DNA from: Arthrobacter sp. | Lineage (GTDB): Bacteria; Actinomycetota; Actinomycetes; Actinomycetales; Micrococcaceae | Length of the DNA: 6,275 nucleotides | Reading direction: 5' to 3' | Assembly: GCA_025464545.1 (NCBI GenBank) | Contig: JAODMA010000088.1 | Span: forward strand, 1 to 6,275 | Shown: positions 1 through 5,393 of the stretch, one piece after another | How the letters are laid out: every line of letters begins with the position of its first letter | How positions within the stretch are numbered: position 1 is the stretch's first letter | The notes under the pieces: generated by a model | What the model saw: the letters and a program-made list of their open reading frames with translations, nothing else | Told to the model about the DNA's origin: nothing | The model's database searches: none | Translations under genes and position numbers: made by a program

Positions 1-336
1 GGCGCGAGGGCGGACGGCGAGGATCCCGGACGGGAAATTGCAGGCTCCCTGCGGGACTTCGTGGCCGCGCTGCGCACCGGAAGCACCCCCATGGGTCAGG
101 TCCACCGGAACGTCATGAGCCTGGCCATGGTGGAGGCCGCCATCCTCAGCGCCTCCACCGGCCGCCGCGTTTCCGTGGACCGGCTGCTGGAAGATTCCTA
201 CCAGGATTGCCTCCTCACGGAGCGCAATCCCGAGGTCCTGGAGATCTTGAAGTCCTGGCCCTCGGTCCGGGCCGCCCTGGCCCCGGAACCCCTGCCGGCA
301 GAACAACTGTCCCCGGAACCCAGCCGCCTGCCCTGA
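1..336 (+). CDS. Gfo/Idh/MocA-family oxidoreductase, C-terminal fragment (5' end outside window)
   Basis: The reading frame is open from base 1 and ends at TGA 334-336, giving about 111 residues of a longer protein. The segment FVAALRTGSTPMGQVHRN followed by VMSLAMVEAAILSASTGRRV is the usual C-terminal pattern of NAD(P)-dependent Gfo/Idh/MocA sugar or inositol dehydrogenases: a helix starting F-V-x-A-L/V-R-T-G, then the x-E-A-A-x-x-S-A-x-x-G-R-x-V helix and strand. In this family the N-terminal Rossmann fold binds the cofactor and the C-terminal alpha/beta domain binds the substrate. Neither the Rossmann fold nor the catalytic Lys/His region lies in the window, so the substrate cannot be named. 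The tail after the family core, rich in Pro and Glu, is probably disordered. The GTG at 61 is an internal Val codon, not the start, because the family-like sequence continues upstream of it. Confidence 0.72.
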   Translation, partial: GARADGEDPGREIAGSLRDFVAALRTGSTPMGQVHRNVMSLAMVEAAILSASTGRRVSVDRLLEDSYQDCLLTERNPEVLEILKSWPSVRAALAPEPLPAEQLSPEPSRLP

Positions 337-351
337 GGCTTGGGGCCGCGC

Positions 352-405
352 CGGGCCGTGGACGGCGAGTCGGGCCGTGGACGGCGTTTCGGGCCGGGCG
401 GCGTC
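352..405. repeat. 19-bp tandem repeat, two full copies plus a degenerate third
   Basis: Unit 1 is 352-370 and unit 2 is 371-389. They share the first 16 bases (CGGGCCGTGGACGGCG) and differ only in the last three (AGT versus TTT). A shortened, diverged third copy (CGGGCCGGGCGGCGTC) lies at 390-405. Each full copy contains the 12-nt dyad GCCGTGGACGGC. The array fills the gap between the convergent oxidoreductase and DUF3592-like genes and touches the stop codon of the latter. No T-tract follows it on either strand, so a terminator role is unproven. Confidence 0.6.
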
Positions 406-802
406 AGAACAGCGGCAGCACAAATCCGGAGATCAGGGCCACGGCGCCGATGCCGGTCAGCACCCTGCCCAGGACGTCGGCGGTCTCACCGCGCACTTCC
501 GGCGCAGAGGTCCGCCACCGGGTGGGATTCTTGACGGCGTAGTGGATGGTCACGGGATCCCCGGGCGCCATGTCGCTGATGTCGTGGGGCGACATGGGCG
601 CGTTGTGGACCTGGTAATGGTGGTCGAACCAGCGGAAGCCCACGCCGCTCTTATCGGCGTACACAACGCCGTCGGATGCGGTCCACTGGTCATCGAGGCG
701 CCTCATCACGCCGACTGTCAGCAGCAGGATCAGGCCGGCGGGCAGGCAGATCCACATCAGCACTTCCAGGATGGGACCAGCGATGTCGAGAACTCCGGGC
801 AT
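404..802 (-). CDS. Small two-helix membrane protein, DUF3592-like
   Basis: This 132-residue protein has a hydrophobic helix at about residues 8-33, a polar middle domain of about 75 residues and a second hydrophobic helix at about 110-130 next to the C-terminus. The middle reads as short beta-strands, with GVVYADKSG and then GDPVTIHYAVKNPTRWR. A G-D-x-V-x-I/V-x-Y ... N-P strand is what I recall from DUF3592-type proteins, whose function is unknown. I chose the ATG at 802-800 because a -10-like TAGCAT lies 7 nt upstream, which would give a leaderless message, and because the predicted helix begins soon after it. An in-frame ATG at 841-839 would add 13 residues (MTARTRGNGSIII) and has a GGAG only 3 nt upstream. 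The longer open frame to 979 runs back through the csbD-side control region and is unlikely. The gene is divergent from the CsbD gene. Confidence 0.62.
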   Translation of the reverse strand: MPGVLDIAGPILEVLMWICLPAGLILLLTVGVMRRLDDQWTASDGVVYADKSGVGFRWFDHHYQVHNAPMSPHDISDMAPGDPVTIHYAVKNPTRWRTSAPEVRGETADVLGRVLTGIGAVALISGFVLPLF

Positions 803-809
803 GATTATT

Positions 810-840
810 ATGCTACCGTTCCCGCGCGTGCGTGCGGTCA
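810..840 (-). promoter_or_regulatory. Candidate promoter of the DUF3592-like gene (leaderless)
   Basis: On the minus strand a TAGCAT hexamer (plus 810-815) fits the actinobacterial -10 pattern TANNNT and ends 7 nt before the ATG at 802, so transcription would begin at or next to the start codon. A poor -35 candidate, TGACCG (plus 835-840), is 19 nt upstream of it. No Shine-Dalgarno sequence precedes the ATG. The spacing makes this plausible, but the -35 is weak. Confidence 0.35.
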
Positions 841-844
841 TACT

Positions 845-873
845 CTCCGTGCGGTGGGGCCGGACGCACGGAG
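845..873. promoter_or_regulatory. Perfect 9-bp inverted repeat in a divergent control region, candidate operator
   Basis: CTCCGTGCG at 845-853 is matched by its exact reverse complement CGCACGGAG at 865-873 across an 11-nt spacer. The arm centres are 20 bp apart, about two helical turns, as expected for a site bound by a dimeric regulator on one face of DNA. It lies just upstream of the candidate -35 of the DUF3592-like gene and about 110 bp upstream of the CsbD start, so it could act on either or both. As RNA it could also form a hairpin, but no T-run follows and no gene ends nearby, so a terminator is unlikely. Confidence 0.4.
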
Positions 874-981
874 TCCTGAAATGTCGGACCGCAAGAACTG
901 CCGGCTGCTTGCACCTAGGGTGGAGGGGCAACGGTTGGCATCCGCCCTCCTGCGACTGATCAACTGATTGAGGAAACAAAC

Positions 982-1158
982 ATGGGTTTGGGCGACAAGA
1001 TCAAGGACGCTGCCGAGAAGGCAATCGGCGATGCCAAGGAAGCATTCGGCAAGCTGACCAACAACAGCAAGCTTGAGGCAGAAGGCAAGATCGAGCAGGG
1101 CACGGCCGATGTGAAGCTTGCCGGCGAGCACGTCAAGGACGCCGTCGACGAGAAGTAG
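982..1158 (+). CDS. CsbD-family general stress protein
   Basis: This is a complete 58-residue protein, MGLGDKIKDAAEKAIGDAKE and onward. It has the CsbD hallmarks: an N-terminal G-x-x-D-K-I-K with a run of Ala, Lys and Glu, then the second block N-N-S-K-L-E-A-E-G-K-I-E-Q-G. It is small, very hydrophilic, rich in Lys/Glu/Ala, lacks Cys and Trp, and should be cytosolic and largely helical or disordered. The family is named from a sigma-B-controlled gene of Bacillus subtilis and is commonly induced by envelope, osmotic or stationary-phase stress, but its molecular action is unknown. The start is well supported by GAGGAAA at 970-976, ending 5 nt before the ATG. A possible -35, TTGGCA at 935-940, has only a poor -10 partner. 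The gene stands alone between a divergent neighbour and a strong hairpin. Confidence 0.88.
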   Translation: MGLGDKIKDAAEKAIGDAKEAFGKLTNNSKLEAEGKIEQGTADVKLAGEHVKDAVDEK

Positions 1159-1164
1159 CGGTTA

Positions 1165-1206
1165 AGGATGGCCGGGGCGCGGAGACTTCTGCGCCCCGGC
1201 CATCTT
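1165..1206 (+). terminator. Strong GC-rich hairpin terminator after the CsbD gene
   Basis: GATGGCCGGGGCGC (1167-1180) pairs perfectly over 14 bp with GCGCCCCGGCCATC (1191-1204). The intervening ten bases GGAGACTTCT can pair further (one G-U, one G-C and one A-U pair), leaving a GACT tetraloop. The base of the stem can extend by a G-U and an A-U pair (1165-1166 with 1205-1206). Only two T residues follow, as is common for high-GC actinobacterial terminators. It begins 7 nt after the stop codon, so it should insulate the ABC operon from the stress gene. Confidence 0.8.
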
Positions 1207-1312
1207 GCATCCGCCTGCCGGCGCCCGGGACCTTCGCCCCTTCCTGAGCCCGCCCCCGGCGGTCATGCTGGTCAGAAGACGGACTGCCCGGCCTGAACCG
1301 GACGCTGGCCAT

Positions 1313-1336
1313 GTACCGGGCAGCCCAACGCGGTAC
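1313..1336. promoter_or_regulatory. 6-bp inverted repeat just upstream of the ABC operon
   Basis: GTACCG (1313-1318) and CGGTAC (1331-1336) are exact reverse complements separated by 12 nt, ending 14 nt before the ATPase start codon. The arm centres are 18 bp apart. It could be an operator overlapping the leader, or a leader hairpin close to the ribosome binding site. I see no clear -35/-10 pair between 1207 and 1350 to orient it. A 6-bp dyad can occur by chance, so confidence is low. Confidence 0.25.
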
Positions 1337-1350
1337 GGGCGGCAGGAACA

Positions 1351-2313
1351 ATGGATGAAGCAGTGGTGCACATCAGCGGCTTCCGGATGGACTTCGGGGC
1401 CGTCACCGTCATCCGTGACCTGTCCTTCGACGTCCGGGCAGGCGAGACCTTCGGCTTCCTGGGCAGCAACGGCTCGGGCAAGACCACCACAATCCGCGCG
1501 CTGCTGGGCCTCTACGAGCCCACCGCCGGGACCCTCCACATCAACGGGCGGCCGTTCAAACCGGAGCACGGCGGCCGGCTCGGGTACCTCCCGGAGGAGC
1601 GCGGCCTCTACAAAAAGGAAAAGGTCATGGACGTCATGACCTACTTCGGCCGGCTCAAGGGGATGGAGAAGCGCTCGGCCCGGCGGTGGTCCCTCGAGTA
1701 CCTCGAGCGGGTGGCCCTGGCGGACAAGGCCGGTTCCCTGCTGGACAAGCTCTCCAGCGGCCAACAGCAGAAAGTCCAGCTCGGCGTCACCATCATGAAC
1801 CGCCCCGAACTGCTCATCCTGGACGAACCGACCAAGGGGTTCGACCCGGTCAACCGGCGCCTGCTGATCGAGATCATCGGCGAGCAGAAACAAGCCGGGG
1901 CCACCGTGGTGATGGTGACCCACCAGATGGACGAGGTGGAACGCCTTTGCGATCGCGTCATCCTGCTCAAGGACGGCACGGCCGAGGCCTACGGGACCAT
2001 CGACGAAGTGCAAAACAAGTACGGCGGCCGGATCATCAGGGTCAAGTACACCGGCACCATCCCTCGTTCCCCTCACTACGACGTCGTGCTGGAGGAAACC
2101 AACTACGCCGAGTTGAGCATCACCGACACCACCGATGAGGCGGCCATCCTCAAGAACCTCATCGACGCCGGCGTGAGGGTGCGCAGTTTCACCACCACCA
2201 AGGTCTCGCTCGAGGATATTTTCATCCGCGTCTACGGCGACCAAAACATCCCCACCTCTTCCCTCCCAGCCGCACCGCCCGCCACCAACGCCTTGGTGGG
2301 GGAAGAGGTGTAA
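1351..2313 (+). CDS. ABC exporter ATP-binding protein, NatA/YhaQ-like with C-terminal DUF4162-type extension
   Basis: This 320-residue ATPase powers the membrane partner encoded just downstream. All nucleotide-binding motifs are present in order: Walker A GSNGSGKT (38-45), signature LSSGQ (134-138), Walker B LLILDEP (154-160), D-loop GFDP (163-166) and the switch His of VTHQ (H191). The Q-loop position reads YLPEERGLY (79-87), with Glu instead of Gln. In my recollection that is typical of the NatA/YhaQ branch of ABC-2 exporter ATPases. After residue 220 comes a ~100-residue C-terminal extension ending in the helix VSLEDIFIRVYG, as in the DUF4162 tail of this branch. The extreme C-terminus is Pro/Ala-rich. 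The ATG at 1351 is preceded by AGGA at 1344-1347, a short spacing. GTG codons at 1363 and 1366 are possible alternatives, but the first beta-strand starts before them. The substrate is not shown by the sequence: sodium, another cation or a peptide/drug are all possible. Confidence 0.88.
   Translation: MDEAVVHISGFRMDFGAVTVIRDLSFDVRAGETFGFLGSNGSGKTTTIRALLGLYEPTAGTLHINGRPFKPEHGGRLGYLPEERGLYKKEKVMDVMTYFGRLKGMEKRSARRWSLEYLERVALADKAGSLLDKLSSGQQQKVQLGVTIMNRPELLILDEPTKGFDPVNRRLLIEIIGEQKQAGATVVMVTHQMDEVERLCDRVILLKDGTAEAYGTIDEVQNKYGGRIIRVKYTGTIPRSPHYDVVLEETNYAELSITDTTDEAAILKNLIDAGVRVRSFTTTKVSLEDIFIRVYGDQNIPTSSLPAAPPATNALVGEEV
2301..2310 (+). promoter_or_regulatory. Ribosome binding site for the ABC permease, inside the ATPase gene end
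   Basis: GGAAGAGGTG lies within the last codons of the ATPase gene and ends 7 nt before the permease GTG at 2318. This supports the GTG as the true start and suggests coupled translation of the two subunits. Confidence 0.6.
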
Positions 2314-2317
2314 GGCC

Positions 2318-3580
2318 GTGGTCCAGCACAATCTCGGCACCGTCATCGGCTTCGAATTCGTCCGCACCGTAACCAAGCGGCGGTTCTGGATCGGCACCCT
2401 GTCCGTCCCCATCATCATGGCGGTGGTGTTCGGGTTGATCTTCCTGAGCAACACCACGACGGACACCGCCTCCCAGGCGCAGAGCTCCGCCGAGTTCACC
2501 CTCTCCTACACAGACGCCTCCGGCCTGATCACGCCACAGGACGCCGCCCTCTTCGGCGCTCGGCCGGCCGAGTCCGCCGGCGCCGGCATCCAGGACGTGC
2601 AGTCCGGGACGGTGGAGGCCTACTTCGATTTCCCTGCCCGCCCGGATACCGAGGTGGTGCGTGTCTACGGGGCGGACAAGGGGATCTTCGAGAACGGGAA
2701 GTACGCCGCCGTCGCCCAAGCCATGCTGACCCGCGCCGTCGAACAGAAGATCGGTTCCGCGGAGCTGTCCACCCTGGCCACCGGCAAGGCGCAGATCGAA
2801 ACTGTCACCTACGACGGGACCCAGGAATCCGGCGGGCTGGGCTCCGTCATCCCGCCGCTGGTCTTCCTCGTCATTTTCTACGGTCTGATCGTGCTCCTGG
2901 CCGGGCAAATGCTCAATTCCACGCTGGAGGAGAAGGAAAACCGCGTCACCGAGATGATCCTGACCACGCTCAAACCAACAACCCTGATCGCGGGAAAGGT
3001 GATCGCCCTGTTCGCGATAGGGCTGGTCCAGATGATCGTTTTCCTGTCCCCTATCGTCATCGCCCGGCTGCTCCTCCCGGACCAACTGAGCCCGGCGGTC
3101 CTGGACGTGCCACCGCTGATCTTCGACCCGGTCCGGATAACCATCGGCTTCCTTATCCTCATCGGCGGCTTCGCCCTGTTCACCACCACCCTGGTGGCCA
3201 TCGGCGCGGTGATGCCGACGGCCAAGGAAGCCGGAAATGTCCTGGGCGTCATGATGGCGCTGATCTTCGTGCCGTTCTATGCCGTGGCCCTCGTAGTCTC
3301 CGACCCGCACTCCGGGATCGTGCAGATCTTCACCTACTTCCCCTTCTCGGCCCCGGTCACCGCTCTGCTGCGCAACGGCTTCGGTTCCCTGAATTCGCTC
3401 GAAGCGGGAATCGTGATCGTAATCCTCTTCGTGGGGGCCACCGTCATGCTCCGCATCGCCGTGCGGCTCTTCCAGTACGGCTCGATCTCCTACACGTCCA
3501 AGGTCAACATCCGCACCGCGCTTCGGGCTGGATCGCGGCACGCCGCCTCGGATGCGGCCCCGACGACGCCGGCCCCCTGA
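2318..3580 (+). CDS. ABC-2 family exporter permease, NatB/YhaP-like
   Basis: This 420-residue membrane subunit partners the ATPase encoded 4 nt upstream. The topology fits the NatB/YhaP type. A first membrane helix at about residues 23-43 follows a short basic cytosolic N-terminus (TKRRFW). A large external domain spans about 45-172. A cluster of five further hydrophobic segments follows at about 176-199, 222-253, 272-298, 307-327 and 361-385. Between the second and third helices sits EEKENRVTEMILTTLKP (204-220), the conserved cytosolic E-E-K-x-N-R-V-x-E coupling motif of this exporter class. The FSAPVTALLRNGFG segment (343-356) is also typical. The tail after 390 is polar and Ala/Pro-rich. 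NatAB of Bacillus exports sodium and YhaQP is its close relative, but the sequence does not prove the substrate here. The start is GTG with a good ribosome binding site. No other transporter component is visible nearby. Confidence 0.85.
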   Translation: MVQHNLGTVIGFEFVRTVTKRRFWIGTLSVPIIMAVVFGLIFLSNTTTDTASQAQSSAEFTLSYTDASGLITPQDAALFGARPAESAGAGIQDVQSGTVEAYFDFPARPDTEVVRVYGADKGIFENGKYAAVAQAMLTRAVEQKIGSAELSTLATGKAQIETVTYDGTQESGGLGSVIPPLVFLVIFYGLIVLLAGQMLNSTLEEKENRVTEMILTTLKPTTLIAGKVIALFAIGLVQMIVFLSPIVIARLLLPDQLSPAVLDVPPLIFDPVRITIGFLILIGGFALFTTTLVAIGAVMPTAKEAGNVLGVMMALIFVPFYAVALVVSDPHSGIVQIFTYFPFSAPVTALLRNGFGSLNSLEAGIVIVILFVGATVMLRIAVRLFQYGSISYTSKVNIRTALRAGSRHAASDAAPTTPAP

Positions 3581-3581
3581 C

Positions 3582-3602
3582 GCGGGGCGGTATGCGCCGC
3601 GC
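3582..3602 (+). terminator. Weak hairpin after the ABC operon, possible terminator
   Basis: Directly after the permease stop, GGCG (3586-3589) pairs with CGCC (3595-3598) around a GTATG loop. After one G-G mismatch, GCG (3582-3584) pairs with CGC (3600-3602). There is no T-run, so this is only a candidate transcription end for the exporter operon. The rest of the gap to 3743 shows no stronger hairpin. Confidence 0.25.
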
Positions 3603-3604
3603 TG

Positions 3605-3772
3605 GTGTCCGTCCAGCGGCCGGCGAGGAAGGTCTCGGATTGCCTCCGCCATCGGTTTAGCGTGCGTCATCACGCGCATGCGGCCGCGATCGCCTGGGCC
3701 AAGGAAGCCCTTGTCATCCTCGACACCCTGGACCAGGAGCCTGCTACTTCCCCGCCGGCCGCAGCGACGTGA
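3605..3772 (+). CDS. Possible 55-residue hypothetical protein (doubtful)
   Basis: In the same frame as the permease, after its stop, an open frame runs from GTG 3605 to TGA 3770-3772. Its middle (RHHAHAAAIAWAKEALVILD) would make a plausible amphipathic Ala-rich helix and looks more protein-like than the other frames here. Against it: no Shine-Dalgarno sequence precedes GTG 3605 or the alternative GTG at 3662, the N-terminal part is unremarkable, and the last 29 bp overlap the convergent lipoprotein gene. It may instead be a decayed gene end or a chance open frame in high-GC DNA. I recognise no family. Confidence 0.2.
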   Translation: MSVQRPARKVSDCLRHRFSVRHHAHAAAIAWAKEALVILDTLDQEPATSPPAAAT

Positions 3773-4478
3773 TCATCTTCCGGATGTCCTGGTACTCGGG
3801 CGTCGACGCGTAAAGCCGCGCCTTCTCCAGGTACGGCAGGGACGGGTCGCCCGGCGTCGTGTTGTTTTCCGGGTTGTAGGCCGCCCCGAACAGGGCGCCG
3901 CTCGGCGGCCAGAGGAACAGGTGGAACATGGGGCAGGCCGTGCTGCTCGGCTCTTCCGGCACCATGGTGATTCCGTAGCCGGCAATGGTGGGCGGCGACG
4001 CCACCGGAGCCGTGCCAGTTCCCCGGGCCTCGAACACGAAGCGGGGCACCGGGGCGTCAGCGGCACCGCCCTCGGCGAGTGCCTGCAGCGGTTCCGAATC
4101 GAACACCACGAACGGGTACTTTTCCGTGCACTCCGCCCCGGTGACGACATTAGTCCGCAGGCTCGCCATCGGCTTGCCGGCCTCGTTGACCACATCGACG
4201 AACTCCCCTTCGAGAGGCATCTCCCCGGCGGGGTCCCTGACGGTCCAGCGGGCGGGGAAGTCGAAGGACAGCCCGCCCTCGGACGTCGTGAAGGTCGTCC
4301 AGCCCGACGGCGGCGTAGCCGCGGCGGTGCCGGTCCCGAACGACGTGGCGGACGGCGTCGCCGTGCCGGACGATGCCTGCGGCGGAGGCGCCGGCTCGGC
4401 CGGCGAACTGCAGGACCCCAACATCAGCGCGAGGCACAGCGCGGCCGCAACCGAGGCCGCTGGCCTTCTTGGCTCCAT
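3744..4478 (-). CDS. Secreted lipoprotein, second gene of a tandem paralogous pair
   Basis: This 244-residue protein starts with a basic n-region (MEPRRP), a hydrophobic stretch and the lipobox L20-G21-S22-C23. Signal peptidase II should cleave before C23, leaving a diacylglyceryl-anchored protein on the outer face of the membrane. A Pro/Ser/Thr/Ala-rich linker follows (about 24-58), then a globular domain (about 59-244) opening with GWTTFTTSEGGLSFDFPARW. That kind of strand, F-x-Y/F-P-x-x-W, occurs in PsbP-like or Mog1-like lipoprotein domains; this is a resemblance, not an identification. It is roughly half identical to the upstream neighbour and shares C117 and C182, the segments TACPMFHLFLWPPSGALFG and EYQDIRKMITSLRPAGK, and its exact C-terminal end. 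The ATG at 4478-4476 has only AAGG directly before it, a poor ribosome binding site. Translation may rely on the gene ending 38 nt upstream. Function unknown. Confidence 0.75.
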   Translation of the reverse strand: MEPRRPAASVAAALCLALMLGSCSSPAEPAPPPQASSGTATPSATSFGTGTAAATPPSGWTTFTTSEGGLSFDFPARWTVRDPAGEMPLEGEFVDVVNEAGKPMASLRTNVVTGAECTEKYPFVVFDSEPLQALAEGGAADAPVPRFVFEARGTGTAPVASPPTIAGYGITMVPEEPSSTACPMFHLFLWPPSGALFGAAYNPENNTTPGDPSLPYLEKARLYASTPEYQDIRKMITSLRPAGK

Positions 4479-4516
4479 CCTTGCGCCCGCCGACCGGCCG
4501 TCAATCCGCCGCTCGG

Positions 4517-5257
4517 CTACTTCCCCGCCGGCCGGAGCGAGGTGATCGTCTTCCGGATGTCCCTGTACTCGGCCGTCTCGGTGTAGGACTGCGGAGTGTC
4601 CACATGCGGCGGGTTTCCGGGCGTCGTGTCGAACGGATTGTAGACGCCGCCGAACACCGCCCCGCTGGGAGGCCAAGTGAAGAAGTGGAAGATGGGGCAG
4701 GCTGTCGGCCCCGAAGGTTCGGGTCCGGAGGTGATCCCGTAGGCAAGGGGGTTCGACTCTGCAGCATCCGTTGCGGTGGGATTGGCGCGGCCTTCGAACA
4801 CGAAGCGGGGCGTCTGGCCCTGCTGCTCCAACGCCGGCAGTTCCTCGGAATCAATGAGGGAATACGGATACTTCTCGAGGCATTCGGATCCGGTAACCAT
4901 GTTGGTCCTCAAGGTAGCTATCGACTTCCCGGTTCCAGCCAGGACTTCCACGAAGACACCGCCCGGGGCGGCCTCTGCTGCCCGGTCCTTGACCGTCCAT
5001 TCGGCCGGGTAGTCGAACGTCAGCTGGCCGTCCGGCGTCGTGAAGTTCTTCCAGTCCGACGCCGTGGGATCCGAGGGAGAGGAAGTCGCCCCGGTCCCGG
5101 ACGGGGTGGGTGTCGCCGGCGCCGAACTTGCTGTGGCCGACGGGGCAGAGGGCGAACTGGTTTCGGGGGGCGCGCCGGGCGGTGCGCAGGCTGCCAGCAA
5201 GAGGGCTGCGCAGAATGCTGCAGACACAGCCCGGCGGGGTGATCCAATTCGGCGCAT
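4517..5257 (-). CDS. Secreted lipoprotein, first gene of a tandem paralogous pair
   Basis: This 246-residue protein has a basic start (MRRIGSPRR), a hydrophobic core and a classical lipobox L21-A22-A23-C24, so it should be lipid-anchored outside the membrane. A long Ser/Thr/Pro/Ala linker (about 25-67) leads to the globular domain beginning DWKNFTTPDGQLTFDYPAEW. The domain keeps two cysteines, C126 (SECLEKYP) and C187 (TACPIFHFFTWPPSGAVFG), which are the only ones in the mature protein besides the lipidated one. It ends EYRDIRKTITSLRPAGK. It aligns along its length with the downstream gene and arose by tandem duplication. The start at ATG 5257-5255 is well supported by GGGGGAGGG ending 4 nt upstream. 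It is the promoter-proximal gene of the pair and is divergent from the MscS gene. I do not recognise a named family; a PsbP/Mog1-like fold is only a guess. Confidence 0.78.
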   Translation of the reverse strand: MRRIGSPRRAVSAAFCAALLLAACAPPGAPPETSSPSAPSATASSAPATPTPSGTGATSSPSDPTASDWKNFTTPDGQLTFDYPAEWTVKDRAAEAAPGGVFVEVLAGTGKSIATLRTNMVTGSECLEKYPYSLIDSEELPALEQQGQTPRFVFEGRANPTATDAAESNPLAYGITSGPEPSGPTACPIFHFFTWPPSGAVFGGVYNPFDTTPGNPPHVDTPQSYTETAEYRDIRKTITSLRPAGK

Positions 5258-5313
5258 GTGGCCCTCCCCCTGGGATGCAAGTGGTTCGACAATTCTCGTT
5301 TCTTCATGCGCGA

Positions 5314-5330
5314 AACATAGGGCCATTAGA
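5314..5330 (-). promoter_or_regulatory. Candidate -10 elements for the lipoprotein operon
   Basis: On the minus strand TATGTT (plus 5314-5319) fits TANNNT, and TCTAAT (plus 5325-5330) resembles a -10 element. Both lie 57-73 bp upstream of the first lipoprotein start, in the AT-richer part of the 188-bp divergent gap. Neither has a convincing -35 at 16-19 bp, so the promoter is placed only roughly. Confidence 0.2.
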
Positions 5331-5393
5331 CCCCTTGCCGGAGATAGTGCGAGGACCTCACATTCGGGCAGGCCCGGCGTGACGCTACCCACG

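Noticed and set aside
909..937. TTGCAC at 909-914 as the -35 of a CsbD promoter
   Set aside because: The bases 17 nt downstream (CGGTTG) do not resemble a -10. TTGGCA at 935-940 is a better but still incomplete candidate.
377..967. 196-codon open frame on the plus strand over the DUF3592-like gene
   Set aside because: It is His/Gln/Gly/Asp-rich without motif and crosses the divergent control region. The minus strand has a clear two-helix protein.
838..1131. 97-codon minus-strand frame over the CsbD gene
   Set aside because: The plus-strand CsbD protein matches its family throughout and has a ribosome binding site and terminator.
1162..2499. 445-codon open frame on the minus strand
   Set aside because: It lies antisense to the ABC ATPase gene, whose motifs are complete. 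The translation is a repetitive Val/Leu/Asp/Gly-rich text typical of a high-GC antisense frame, with no motif of its own.
2222..3679. 485-codon open frame on the minus strand
   Set aside because: It is antisense to the ABC permease. Its translation is very rich in Gly, Arg, Asp and His, without domains, as expected from the reverse complement of hydrophobic codons.
3727..3737. Perfect odd palindrome CCTGGACCAGG near the end of the lipoprotein operon
   Set aside because: A one-base centre cannot form an RNA loop and no T-run follows on the minus strand, so it is not a terminator. An 11-nt palindrome alone is weak evidence for a protein site.
3552..4586. 344-codon open frame on the plus strand
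   Set aside because: It is Arg/Gly/Pro-rich and antisense to a lipoprotein with a clear signal peptide and a paralogue. It is a shadow frame.
4373..5242. 289-codon open frame on the plus strand
   Set aside because: It is antisense to the other lipoprotein and highly Arg/Gly-rich. The minus-strand gene has the lipobox, a ribosome binding site and conserved domain text.
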